Source: Hypomesus transpacificus
Taxonomy: Eukaryota; Chordata; Actinopteri; Osmeriformes; Osmeridae
Direction of reading: 5' to 3'
NCBI RefSeq assembly: GCF_021917145.1
Contig: NC_061062.1
Span: 13,402,521 to 13,466,520 of the forward strand
Length of the DNA: 64,000 nt
Positions 1 to 25,466 of the stretch are shown piece after piece. The notes under the pieces were generated by a model. The model had not been told where the DNA came from. It made no database searches and saw nothing but the letters and a program-made list of their open reading frames with translations. How positions within the stretch are numbered: position 1 is the stretch's first letter; every line of letters starts with the position of its first letter. Both the position numbers and the translations under genes were made by a program.

Positions 1-1354
1 GAAAAAGAATGTTGTCTTCTTCGACGAGAACGTGGGAAACAACAAACCCGACAGATAGTCCTATTGATCTAGCTGAACCTTTAATAATGTATGATTCAGT
101 CAAACACTATAAAATATTTATGTTTTCATTAAAATCCTCCATCTTCATCTCGCCATGAAAACAATCCAATATTAATGCATCTGGTTTAAAAACATAATGG
201 CCCCCAAACTTAATATAGATTATATTTTTTACTGTCAATCTTTTTTTAAGGTCAGTACCTCAAGGACAGTACTTTTGTTTTGGGAGTTTTGATCGGTATA
301 CTTACTATAACAATGTGCTATGTAGCAATGAGCAACATCTCCATCCAGTTAACCTAAACTTAGTTGACTGCCCCTGGCCTGGAGCCACATGCACAGTGCT
401 TCCTCATCCCAGAATGTGGAGAGAAAGCATGGTCTCTCCTGTGAAATGGTCCTACTTGAAGATCACACACACGATACTGTCTTTTCCACGGCCCAGTGTG
501 TCCTGAGGCTCAGGTGGAGATAGTGGAGAGCAGGGAAATAAATTAGATGTCAGCTGTATCAAATCAATTTTGGCAAGGGCCGTTCAGTAGTTATTGGCCT
601 GGTGACAGGTCAATACGTGAAACGAAGTACACTTCAACATGTCCGCCTTGGTTGAGCTCTCGTTGTCCTCCCTCCATTCTGCCCTCCTCCCTTTTTCTTC
701 ATCCTCCCCTTACCCTACATCTCCCGACAACTCTCGACTGCTCACCAGAGACCTTGAGACAGGTTCATCTGTGAAGCTGTACAAATACCTCTTCTGTTTC
801 ACATCAAAGCCTAGTCAGAAGCACTCTTGTCACGTTCTGATAACTGACTCCTAACTCCTTCTGAGGCATCCAGAACAGCCCCTTTGTGTCATATTCATTT
901 CTGCCTTTCGCTGATCCCAGTGGTGGAGCAATAAGCCCATCTCCAAGCCCCCAGAACCTGCTCCACCAATGTCTGGCTGATGTTTTGGGTAGGCCAGGAT
1001 GGAGACGGGTCCTGGCTGTAAAGCTGCTTTCATGCTCTGTCAGATCTCACAGAGAAGAGGAGACCTAGTCTCCACTTCAGGATTTTTTGTGTCCATGCAT
1101 GCTTTGAACAGCTGGGGTACGTGTGTCTGTTTTTTACGTTTCAGAGCCTGTTAAAGAGAGTAAATGTAGCCGTTGGATGGGCTCTTCTCACAGTGGCACG
1201 GCACATCATCCTGCTAGCCCCCAGTGTGAGAGGATGTTTGAATGTGGTGGTGACTGAGATGGAGAAGTCAGCTGCTGTACACAATTGAACTGTGTGGAAC
1301 ACGCAAGAAGGTCTGACATTCCGGAATGTTTCCATATTCTGTGTTTCCTGACAG

Positions 1355-13698
<12,344 letters not shown>

Positions 13699-14322
13699 CC
13701 CTCTTCCCCCCAGGACACGTCCAGACTTTCACGCCCCTACCCCACTCCGACCTCAGCCACCCCCCCATGGAAGACTCTGCAGGTTTGGACTCCACAACCT
13801 AGGCCCCTTCCTCACAACAGCCCCTCCCTCCCCTTTCTACCAAAGATTCAGTCCGACTGAGGGACTGTGGGAGCAGCAGGCCAGAGGAGGCCCACAGAGA
13901 CGAGATCAACTCTGGCTCGAGGCAGCGGCCTGCTCTGGGTGGTGGGGGTGACGGAGGGGGAGGTGGAGCAGAGGGTGGGGCCGTTTGTGAGCGACATCTA
14001 CGGAAAACAAGGACACTTACGGAAACAAATTACAGTATATTTTTGTAAAGCACAAGGAGTCAAGAACATATTATTGTCATTGTTTGTTTTGGGTTATTTT
14101 TTCTTCCTTTGGTCATTCATTAATAACATAATTTAAAAAGACAAATGAATGGGTCTGAGTCCAAATCAACTTAATGCAGAATGATAAGGATGTAGAAAAG
14201 GACCTTGACCCAAAGCCCTCCTTATCAGAATAGCAGAGACAGTTCTTATTATTTCTCTGTGTTCTGACTTCCCAACCTCAGCCTTAAGGCTGCCTCAGGA
14301 CACAACCAGATAAACATAGATC

Positions 14323-14356
<34 letters not shown>

Positions 14357-15601
14357 TATTTGTTTACTTTCTCTTCACCCGCAGGCTACTCCATTTCTTT
14401 CTGGATAACAGCATTCGAATCTGTAGCTCAGTATGTAAAATGATCATTTTTTATGTTTCTATTTGTATTTATTTACTTTGTATATTTTACATGTGATGTT
14501 GTTTGCAGTTGGCTTTATTCAAATGTGCAATATAATTGTGAGATGGTTTGGTAAGTACTCCTAGTGGTACTCTACACTAGAGTACCATGTGTATATTCAC
14601 CATCAGGACTCACCAGAGTGTTCTGTTTTGTACTGTACACTGCTATACCGGGTTGTATTATTCTAGCCTCAGTCCAGCTATACTCTGTTGTGTGTGGTGT
14701 TGTCTGGATGGTCTTGGTGTGTGTGTATGAGGCCTGGGACTTTGAGGATGAACCCTAGGCACACCAACACATGTACTGTAGGGGCACATGACCTTCTACG
14801 TCCTGTCCTTAACCAATCAGAATGTGTTCTCGTCAACATGACCAGATGACTTCTTCTAACTGTTCCTCTCTGCATCCCTGGATCGGACAGGCTGTGTTTG
14901 CCACTTCAGCCCCCATTAGACACACACACGTACACACACACACATACACACACAGATCTCTTCTGGTGTCTTGTCCAGGGTCTCATACAGGGCTGTGATG
15001 TTGTGGAAAAGTCAGTCTGAGCTTGCTGTTCCTCCTGCACAGTGTCATTAGATGACATGATAATGCTTCAGAATCCTGTGAGAAGGGTATTCAACAGTGT
15101 AACGGGTCACTTATCCTGTGGGTTGGAATGCAGTTTTTCGTTTGCTCCCTCTCTGCTACTAGTCAGTAACTTTTGGGTATCAACACGGCACCATTAAGCA
15201 CATATAAAGAGTGCGAATGAAAAAATTGAATTTTGAATGTCAACACCCTCTTTTGCCATCTCTTGCTCGCTCGCTCTCTTTCTTTACTTCTCTCATTTAT
15301 CACCTCTCTCCCCTCCTCCTCTTGCTCTCCCCCTCTCTCCATCTGTCTCCCAGTATGAGTTTGACCCATCGATCACGATACTGTGGCACCAGACTGAATC
15401 ACTTCAGTCTATTTGAAGGTTACTTAGTGTGCAGCTGAACGAGCAATGTTCTAGCATCTTAACATTCTATTGTTTAACAGCCAGCGGAGTGGAAATAAGA
15501 GCTGCCCTCTGCCAGGTAACCAAGTGCCTTCAGACACGCTGTAACATCCGTCTGGTTGGGTCAGGCACCATACAGCTCTGCAGCTGTCGGGAGATCAACC
15601 G

Positions 15602-15682
15602 TGGGGTGGGGGGGTTGGTGGGGGGGTTGGTGGGTGGGTGGGTGGGTGGGTGGGCGGGTGGGTGGGTGGGCGGGCGGGGAGG
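15602..15682 (+). repeat. (GGTGGGT)n G-rich tract, strong G-quadruplex candidate
   Basis: Starts as GGTGGGG runs and becomes about ten consecutive GGGT/GGGC units on the + strand, the transcribed sense of mdga2. Successive G3 tracts with single-base loops are a classic quadruplex pattern. It would lie in the mdga2 3' UTR if that extends to 16.5 kb. Confidence 0.8.
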
Positions 15683-16506
15683 GCATCTCTCAACACCAGA
15701 ACCACGCATGGACCTGTGTCCGTCTCGCCCCTCGAAGAACCGTCATCACGGCCAAGAACCGCTGCTGTCAGAGCCCCGCAGTGGACCTTGGTGCTGGAGC
15801 AGAGAACAATGTCCAAGCATTGCAAGCATTGTAGAATAACGAAACTGCTGAGGCCAAGCTTGGTCATCGTGTCTGACCTGGAGATCTGGAGCTATGTGCT
15901 CAGACATTCAGACAAACATACAGAGAAGCTAATGGACAGACTGTTCGGCCTTGTGCCAGTCTGCAGTTCCCCTTTCCTGGACCTGGATCTGGACTGAGGT
16001 GACCATCACATCTGATTGATTGACTGGAAGGACTCTTACCTGGGCTATCATTAGACTGTAGGTAATCCAATCCAAGGCTCCCCAGCGTGAGCCAATCGCG
16101 TTTCTCTCAGTTATTTTAGTACTCAGAGTATAACTCTACTTTTACAGAGACTGACAAATTGGAACTGACCTGAGACCACGAGAAAAACCTTAACCAGTGG
16201 GTTTAAACAGCTAATGTCAAATCTATCTTAGAATTGCTCTTACACTATCAAAGTTAATTTTTTTCTGTGAGGAATATTCTGTTTTGTTTTTACCTATACT
16301 TTTGATTGAATAGTTATTATGGAAAATAATAGACTATTGCTATTATGATATCATATATTTGGTACATACCCTGTTAAGAAAAGGTGAATTACCAATGTTT
16401 GGGTATATATTCATACAAAAAGCACAAGACAACACAAAACACAAGGATCCCGATTAATTTGACTTCAAGTCTAAATCTTTGTCACTGCAGTTAAAAGAAA
16501 CTGTTT

Positions 16507-16512
16507 AATAAA
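16507..16512 (+). terminator. candidate mdga2 polyadenylation signal
   Basis: AATAAA, the first canonical hexamer found after the mdga2 stop, in AT-rich DNA. No transcript support is visible. Confidence 0.35.
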
Positions 16513-18370
16513 AATTATAATCTTTCACTTCCTTAGGCAAAATAACTTTAGGGTTACATATCAATTTGAGCATGTGTCATTACTTTTTTAATCATTGTAT
16601 GTTTCTGCCCACAACAAGGTTTATAACCTTCTATTTATATCAAAGTTCAGAATCTGATCTTCAACATTCTGTGATTTTAGAGCTTTAATTATAGAAACAT
16701 AAAACTCCTACCCTCGTCTCCTATTCTAACCTCTCCTGTCTTTTTCCTTATCCTCTTCTTTCCTATCCTCTTCTTTGCTCTCCTCTCTCCTATCGTCTCC
16801 TTACCTCTCTCCTATTCCCTCCTCTCCTATCGTTTCTCTCCCTATGGCCTTTTCTGACATTTTACATAACTACCACCAGCAAACTGATTATGTTAGAGTC
16901 ATTTCATGGTGTTTTTATGTATGTTGATTTCAACTTCGAGACAACAACACCACTGAGCTGAGCCAAGCCAACAGACGTTTCCATCCCAGCAGCAAGCCCA
17001 TAGATTCTATCACAGAGCAGACTCCCACAGGCCCTAATGCAGCTGCTCTCCTGGGAACAAAATCAGTGTATTCATTGGAGAAACCATTTCTTTAAGTAGA
17101 AAAACACCCAGTAATAGAACTTTATCGAAATGAACCAGAAAGATATTTTTTATAAAGACTGTATAATTAACTGCAATAGCCTCTCTATCTTTCTCTCTCT
17201 TGGTTTCGACTTCCCTGGTGAAAACAATGCATTAACATAAACAAATACACTCCAAAACTTTCATTCTGAGTCTTATGTGCAAGATGATAATCAGGTGTGT
17301 GTGTGCGTGTGCATGCAATTCATTTCTAAGCAGACAAAAAGGCCATTTTGATCGACCGGAACATAGATCACCTCTACCATGTTTACTACTGTACGGTAGC
17401 AGTAGGACCCTTTGTCTCCATGATAACCCAAAATAGATTCCTTACGCCTCAATACAAAACACTGAAGGCTAATTATTTGCCCCCTACTCCTTTTCTAACT
17501 CCTTGTCTTTCTCCTTCTCTGGACACTCTCTCTCTACTCCTCCCCCTCACAGTCCCGCTTCTCGTCTTGCTCCTCCCCCACCCTCCTCCTCTACCGTTTC
17601 TTTCTCCTTCCTCTCCTACCTCTCCTTGTTCTCCCCTTTCTACCCATCCTTCGTTCTTAAGCCACCTGTTTATAATTTTCCTCCCGCACTACTCTACTCC
17701 TATTGCTCCACCTCCCCACTCCCCCACCAACTTCTCCTTTCCTCCCTTCTTCCTCTACCTCCTCCACTTACCACTTTCCCAAAACAAGATCCTTATAATG
17801 GAATTACCATCGAGCTTCTCCCTCTTCCCTGTTTACTCAGAGAAAGCCCAGGATAGGTGATACATACCTGTGGGCCTAATAGGCCACCGTACATCATGCT
17901 GTAATGGATTTCCAATAGGCTCTGTGAGTGTGTGTTAAGTGCATCAGAGTTTGACCATGGTATTGAATTTTAAGTGGAGATCCTCCGGTGAGTGGACAGG
18001 CAATGATACTGCAGATATCCTGATGACTGTAAAAGATAGGTTCAACTCGTCCTCTTGTTCCATGATGCGTCACTGAGAGGAATCTTTGTCGGTGTATTTC
18101 TGCATTAAAAGAGACCTACAGACTAGATACCAAGGGATCTCCTTTGGCCCTCCAATTTGAGATTGCTGAAGTGTGAGCTTTGAAGTGTGACTGGAGATTA
18201 CTTCAAAACTGGGCTTGCGTGTATGCGTGTGTACAGTGTGTGTCTGTAGGCACGTGTGTGTGTGTTAAGTGAGACGTCAGTCTTGTGATGTGGGTCTCCT
18301 GTGATCCCTCCTCAACCGTCCCATCTCCAGGGACATCGCAGCCAAGCCTCTGTTTCATACTCCAGCAGTC

Positions 18371-18515
18371 TCTCTCTCTCTCTGTCTTTCTACATCTCTC
18401 TTTCTCTCCCTCTTCCTCTCTCTCTGTCTTTCTAAATCTCTCTTTCTCTCCCTCTTCCTCTCTCTGTCTTTCTAAATCTCTCTTTCTCTCCCTCTTCCTC
18501 TCTCTCTCTGTCTTT
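18371..18515. repeat. CT-rich minisatellite, unit about 43 bp
   Basis: Three consecutive copies of a unit containing CTGTCTTTCTA, ATCTCTCTTTCTC and CCCTCTTCCTC, differing at a few bases. No coding signal. Confidence 0.85.
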
Positions 18516-20107
18516 TCTTCCATCTCTTTCCAACTCTCTGAATCCTTTGGTGACTCTCCGTCTCTTTGTTTGTCTCCTCTGGCCTGCGCTGGGTCATCAG
18601 CCGCTCAGACTGCTGTGTGAGGGCGGATTAACAGACACTACATTTAATCCACACAATATGATGGAGTGTAGCGGGACCAAGTGTGACACTGCTTTGAAAA
18701 AGATCAAATGAAACACAAAGGCAGTTTTCAAACGCAGGGACTTGAACTATACTCTCTGGTCTCTGTATGGGGCAGCTCTGCTTCTCTGTGATCTCTGACC
18801 CTCACAGAGAAACAGTTGGTGTGTTTGTGTGTGTGTGGGGGTCGGTCGCAGCCCGGTCCTCCTTTCATCCTGCCCCTCAGGGTTAATCTGCGTGAAAAAC
18901 TGAAAATGTCAGTCGAGCTGGTGTCCCAGTGACCCTGCCACGCTGCCACCCTGCGTACCAGGGAACAACATGCGAGTGACAACAGGGGGAAAGGCCATGA
19001 AGCGCTACGCTGCTGGAAAATACCATCTGAAGAACAGAGGATAGAGGAGGGAAAGGAGGGATGGCGTGTAGGAGAGGAAGGAGGAGGGGGGAAACAGCCA
19101 TGTGAGTCAGAATGTTGGCACAAAACACTCTTACACAGTGGCAGTGTTCTTCTTCTGTAGAATGAAACTGAGCTGCCATGCCAACACAGATGCCATTGTG
19201 TGATGGCAGGTGTAGATGTTCTAACATAACCAGTAAATGACCTGGTCCTCTACTCCAGTAAAGAGCTTGGTACTGTTGTAGGTCTCTCAACATGTAAGGT
19301 CACTGTAGAGGATAATTGAGCTGCACAAGACCTTTGTGCTTCAGTCTCTACTCTCAACCTTGAGAGACGCTCACCACAAGAATATTACTGTAATGAAAAT
19401 GTGAGGTTTTCTAATGGAGAGTAATGTTCTGCTATGCAAACTGGCTTCAGATCAATAGATCAATAGCTCAGGCTGTCATTACTACCCATGTTCATAATCA
19501 GTATTAACACAACCCCAGCTGCCTGGCTGGTCAATGCTATTACAGTAACTCATCTTATGAGAATCTTCGGGAGATAGTGAGAGGGATAATGATGATGATG
19601 AGGTTATATTCAGCCAAGGTCCGCTTGAATTCCCGTTTTTCTCAAATTGTCTGTGCTCTTTGGCGCAATCCGTGCAAGTTCAATAGCTTGATGATGTGAA
19701 AGCACACATTACAGTAATTTTACTGCATACAGTATGTGATGGTGTGCTTCATTTGGTATCTCTTCTGTCAAACTGCTGATTGAAATGTGCGTGCAATCCT
19801 TCCTCCTGCTTGGCGGTTCGCAGCTCTATATGACTGAGATGCGCTGTGATTATTTTGGTGCCTCCATCTTGAAACCTGCCTTTGGGGCCCACACACTCGT
19901 CAGCACACTGATTGCAGCACACTCTGCATGCATGGCACAGCTTCAAAGGCAGCGAGGTAGGGAGGAGGCAGGAAGGTGGGAGGCAGGGAAGTAGGTTGTA
20001 TTGGGGCCCTAGCATGCTTCCCTGATGGTCCTGATGGTCCCATATGCTGTGCTGCTTATAAAGTAATTACCCCTGAGTGCTCAGCATGCTCTCTTTCATC
20101 TGTGCGG

Positions 20108-20287
<180 letters not shown>

Positions 20288-21199
20288 ATGGTTGTTGGCA
20301 GATATGATGGAGATGATGGTGGTGATGATGATAATGAAGATGATTACAATAAAGTAACGGGCCAAGGCTCGCTTCGGACTTCCGTCTTCTCTCTCCTTTG
20401 TGACTGAAAACAACTATCCCATTTGTGGATAATCAGCAAGCGATTGCAAATGAGCTCCCTGCAGGTAGGTTTACTGTAGCATTAAGCAGTCCTCTTAGAA
20501 ATGCACGGCTACATGCATGTTTTTACAAATCTAGAACATTCTCTGCAGGCTCCGCTGAAACAAGCAGCAATTTAATCTGTGTCTCTGGGATAGAATCCCT
20601 GTCCACAGGCGGCCAATCAGAGAAGAGCCCGACACCTGCATTGGGGAGATAAGTGGAACTCACGCCCACCTCGCTACTGACTATTTATCCCAATTAACTT
20701 CAGAAGTAAAGTTCTTCCACACACACACACACAGGTACCCACCTCTACATTTACCCCTGTCCTCCACAGACTCACCCCAGGCTGCTCGACTCCCATCCCC
20801 CCCAAGCAGCACCTCCCCTCCTGCCTCCACTCCAGGAGGTTTACAGTAATACCTGGTTAACCTTTCCACCTCCTGCCTCCTCTGTTTTCATGCCCCTCCT
20901 TCTCAGTAGGAAAAATGAACATGCCCCGGTTCGCTCTCGAACCTAAAAGGGTCTCACCATCTAATGCCTTGTTCAGCGACAGAAGCTGGTTTAAGAACAT
21001 GCAGCATGTCTTTTTGCTTCAAATTTAACCACTCTTACACTTTTGTAAAGCTACACTTTGAAAAACATGTGGGAACAACTAATGTATCTGTTGTTCGTTA
21101 GACACGGCTACTACGTGCCTCCAGAAGGGAGTCCTGAGGGTACTGGACAGTCTCAGAGCTGAGGAGCAGGTGATAGCTGCTGACCTGATGTTTCCTCCA

Positions 21200-21534
21200 G
21201 GATCACAATGACTCTTATTGAGAGACTTCTTGCTCTTGTTGGTTAGTTGTAACTGACTTAAAACTATTGTACTTGCTGTGTAATTTGCTTGCTTTTTTCC
21301 GCAGGTGCACTTTTCGAGGTTCATGTTGTTTAATTGTATCTTGTTTAACTACATGCTCTTATGGTTCTTCCCTTTGGGACTAATTTAGTTTTCACAATGT
21401 ATGCTTCATGTTTTCGTTACCCGCAATGTTTGGGGCTATCTCATTGTTATGATCAGTGACCTATGCACTATTGTAAAGCTCTCTTTTGAAAGTCGCTTTG
21501 GATAAAAGCGTCTGCTAAAGGCATAAATGTAAAT
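21200..21534 (+). mobile_element. SINE-like retroposon with teleost 3' tail
   Basis: The 3' part contains GTAAAGCTCTCTTTTGAAAG followed by TCGCTTTGGATAAAAGCGTC and TGCTAAAGGCATAAATGTAA, a tail shared by many teleost SINE/LINE copies. The stretch GATCAGTGACCTATGCACT to the end recurs in reverse orientation at 46395-46490. The 5' limit is uncertain because I did not find target duplications. Confidence 0.65.
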
Positions 21535-24500
21535 ATAATGGGATGATAGTGGGGCAGCTCACTCACACAGGTCAGGTCCGTCACAAAGCCCGCCTTCGGC
21601 CAGCATCATTGGTGTCATGCACACTAACCTTTTATTATAGTCATAATACAGAACGGGCACAGGTAAGATTGTATCCAGTAAACCCTATTCATCCTACTTT
21701 GCTGTGTTGAATACATACACATACAAGATTAGAGGAGTGGGTGTGTATGTGTGTAAGAGAGAGAGACAAAGATAGAGACAAAGAAAGAGGAATATGACAT
21801 ATGAAGTATGACATGCACTGCCATTGACACTGAGTGAATGTGGGGTTTAGGAGTGTTTAGAACACTCCAGGTGTGGTCTTGACCTTTGACCTTCCACAGC
21901 CTGAGTTGCCCAGCAGAGAACATGGAGGACCGTCTGCACACTCTCACTAACTCTTCTCTAACTTCGACCACAGTCATCAGTCTGGACTTCTGTCTCTTCA
22001 TGTTATCAGCAGGCCGGATAAAATATGCATCCCTGAGGTCTTTGATCCTCTGATGCTTCAATGTGGTGATGATCTCTCATAGAAAACCAGACTTACCTCA
22101 CCAAGTAATGAAGACTGCTTCTTGCCTCTGAGCTCTGAGTGATTGTAGCCATACTCCTTTCAAAGCCCAAATTAGATTCCAAACTGTCTTACCTGTCCCT
22201 TTAGTACTTCTTTAGATTACATATAAATTATAGATTTGGAACAGAGACATCAAATGTGATTAAGAAACATCTGTATGGAATGGAGAGCTGGTTTAATCAT
22301 GAAGAAGTGAATTATGAAATCTGTCTGTTTCTCTGTGGTCTCTCTAAGGATTAGACCATTAGAACCTGAGTTCAGAGAGAAGATCATTTATTTATTGTAT
22401 TTCTGCACCGCTTTGAGCTACTTATAAAAAAGAAATGCTCTTTCTTGGTATGCTGGGAACTTTCCCCTATTCTCCCAACCTTCACCAGACAATCTGTGAA
22501 TGATTTTGCACAATTGCCTTAAAGCATTCTGGTAAAGAGATCCTTTGATGTTCCAGGCAACCTTAGGAGAGAATTGAGTTCAATAGGTTTAAACACAATC
22601 CTGAGTTTTAAGCTTAAAAGCTCTGATTGTTATGCAAATAGTAGAATACCCTCTTACCATTAATAAGAAACTTCAGGAAAGACAATTTTCATTGGAATAT
22701 GTTACTCCATAAAGCATCACAAAAACATTAATGAAAGAAAATGTAACTTTTGACGTTCTTTGATTGCTCAGAATTAAGATAGCACACAGAAAACTGGCTT
22801 CTGGCTTGGTAATCCAATCTTTCTACTATATTGGACAAGGAGACAGTGACATACGTAGTATCTAGTTAATTGAATTGGCATTTTGCCAAACTGACCGCAC
22901 TCATGAAATGATTAAATTGCACAATGCAGTAATGACTATGTGGACTCATATGAAAAGTTCCAAGGGCCCCATGGGATTCCAGGGTGCTGGAGCTGAGCCA
23001 GCATCGTCAGACATCCTGTAATAGAGACAGAGGGAAGGAGAAGAAAAGAGGGAGAATGAGAAAAGGAGAGAGGGGGGAGGAAGAAAGAGAAAAAAGGAGA
23101 TGATTTAAACTGCGAAAAAGAAAGGAAGAGAGAATAAAGGAAAGTCAGAAAAAGAGATAACCATAACCGTTTTGTACTTTGTCATCTATAGATCTGTTGT
23201 CCAGATAGGGTTGGCGTCACTGTAGCGAGTGAAAGAAATATCTGTCAGATGGTTTCTTCTTCTTCACGATACCCGAGAGCATAATGTCTTGTCAGTGACA
23301 GAGAACAAGCTCCTCCAATGGGAATGATGTCATATCCTGTACAGAAGAGGCCACTATCTATACCTTCACCTGTCAACCCTCACTATATCTCTCATCCCTC
23401 CCCTCACTCATTCTTTCACTCCTTGTCTATCTCTCTCTCATTCCTTCCTTCACCTGCCATCCACCGCAATCTCCGTCGTCTCATTCACTCACCAAGGACA
23501 CACTGAGGGCCGCAGTAGTGATAAAAGGATCAAGATGCTGAATAACAAAGAGTACTGCAATGCAGGAGCACCTGTAATGAACCTATTAAAACTCCATTGT
23601 TATGTTATCATGGCTCTCCAGCTTCTATTCATAAGAAGAGAGAAATGATTCTGTCAGCAATGGGCACAGTCTCTCTACATCCTCCAACACAGCAGCACGC
23701 ATACTAACAGACCACAGCTTATCCTTAATGTCCATAACTCAGTTGTTTAGCTTGTTACTGTATATCTCTCTTCTGGGTACAGATTTTTTAATGCGTAATC
23801 AATGTGTTGCAAAGCAGACGTCCTTTTATGTGTGTACATTTTCAATCTTATGTGTTCACCAAGTATAGCACTCAGCTTGACCAAAACAGTCCACTAATGA
23901 TCCAATACACTAATTTAGACAGAGGATCCCTTCCCTATTAGTCAGAAGGATGATCGATGGACTGTACCTTTCCAACCTCAATGGCTGAAGTTTCCTGCTG
24001 AAGTATTCATGTAAAAGAGTCAATGTGCTCCCCACAGGAATTTTAAATTACCCCTAAAAAAGGTGCACTGTAGCAATTCTTTCTACTGAATCTTTTCATA
24101 AGAAACTACAGATATCTACTCTTAACCTTGGCTCACACTGCTAAATAATGTGTTGGTCTCTGAGTCATTGTTTCTTTCTCCTACACAATGCATCACTGGG
24201 ATGTGTAGTGGACCAAGACAATTTAATAGATATCGGGACTTGTGTATACAGTAGACAACATGAAGGAAGAGATAAATATTACATTGTTGTAATGCAATAG
24301 AAATGATATCTGGCTAATAATTAAGTGTTGGGTTGTCATGCTGATTTTAACCACCAAGAATTAAAAGCCCAATCTTCCAGTAGCAATAGCACACTCAAAA
24401 GACGGACAGATCAGAGAGAACAATAAAAGGTAGACAGAGATGGGGGATGAGATGATTTGAAAGAACAACGTCTCCACTCAAGGGAAATGTTTTTCAGTTG

Positions 24501-25466
24501 TGAGTGCATTTCATCTAGCCTCAAATTGGTTTTTGAGAGATTGTATGTAAAAGTTCAAAAGGTTCAAAACTGGTTTTGTGAAAGATAAACAATTTCATTA
24601 TTGTAGACTACTATGGAACACTATGGAAAAAAATATACCACAACACAAACACTCTTGCCCATCCGAGAACAGGGGGTGTGTCAAATGTGGGTAAGTAGCA
24701 CTAGGTTGTCTCCACGCTTCATATCAGCCACACTCGTCTCATCTCACATACCAGCTCTCATCTGATGGTGAGGTGGAACTCCTGTTTAGCTTCAGCCTCC
24801 AGAGAACCTGACATGCTTTTCACACAGGGATATGAAAGCAGCATGTCGGTGTGTGTGACCCTGATGCTTGTATTTATCAGCTGCAGGGGTATATGTTCAT
24901 CCTGCCTCTCACCAGACAACCTCATCATGTTGTGAAGACATTTTGTCTTTGACACTCCCACCCACTGCAGTGAGATGGCTGTGAGAAACCTGAACTCTGC
25001 AGAGTGCTTGGTGTGTTCCAGTAGGAAAGCAGATCAACAGAATGTGCATGTGTGCATCATCAACAAGGATTTGTTGGGTGAAAGAAAGAAAACAATACAG
25101 TGACCTGTTAATGGCAAAAGTGAGAAGCACAGGCATTTATTTACACGTTACCACCAACCGTCTTGTTTATTGGGAAATGGCCAGTTTACACTGAAGAGGG
25201 ATGTGTGCAGGAATATATTAACTGTGCCTCCAAGCTCCTGATTAGATGCAGTTTGGTAGATGTGTGTATCTTGACTCAAAGCACCACAAACAGACAAGTC
25301 TTCCTCTCAAACATGTGTTTGCTGCTCTCTAGGGGGCATTCAGTGTAAGACAGCTTGATGCAGAAGGAACAAACACCACATACACATGTGCAAGTCAAGC
25401 ATATTATATTACAAATAAATATATTTCTTCCACAAAGAATATCTAAAACATATCATTAATCATGAT

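Larger units (their letters stand above)
13699..16530 (+). other. probable mdga2 3' UTR
   Basis: This stretch follows the mdga2 stop and has no further recognisable exon. The only canonical AATAAA I found between 13699 and 16530 is at 16507-16512, so a 3' UTR of about 2.8 kb is plausible. It contains a short ACC/AAC triplet run near 14320-14355 and a striking G-rich block at 15602-15682. The boundary is inferred; only transcript data would fix it. Confidence 0.4.

Noticed and set aside
2-58. Short frame KKNVVFFDENVGNNKPDR ending in TAG at the window edge
   Set aside because: Composition looks coding-like, but it is only 18 codons, no donor is present, and I cannot link it to mdga2 or another family. 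It may be the end of an unseen exon or element.
17348-17860. Ser/Pro/Leu-rich open frame of 170 codons
   Set aside because: CT-rich low-complexity DNA in the spacer; no splice structure or recognisable domain.
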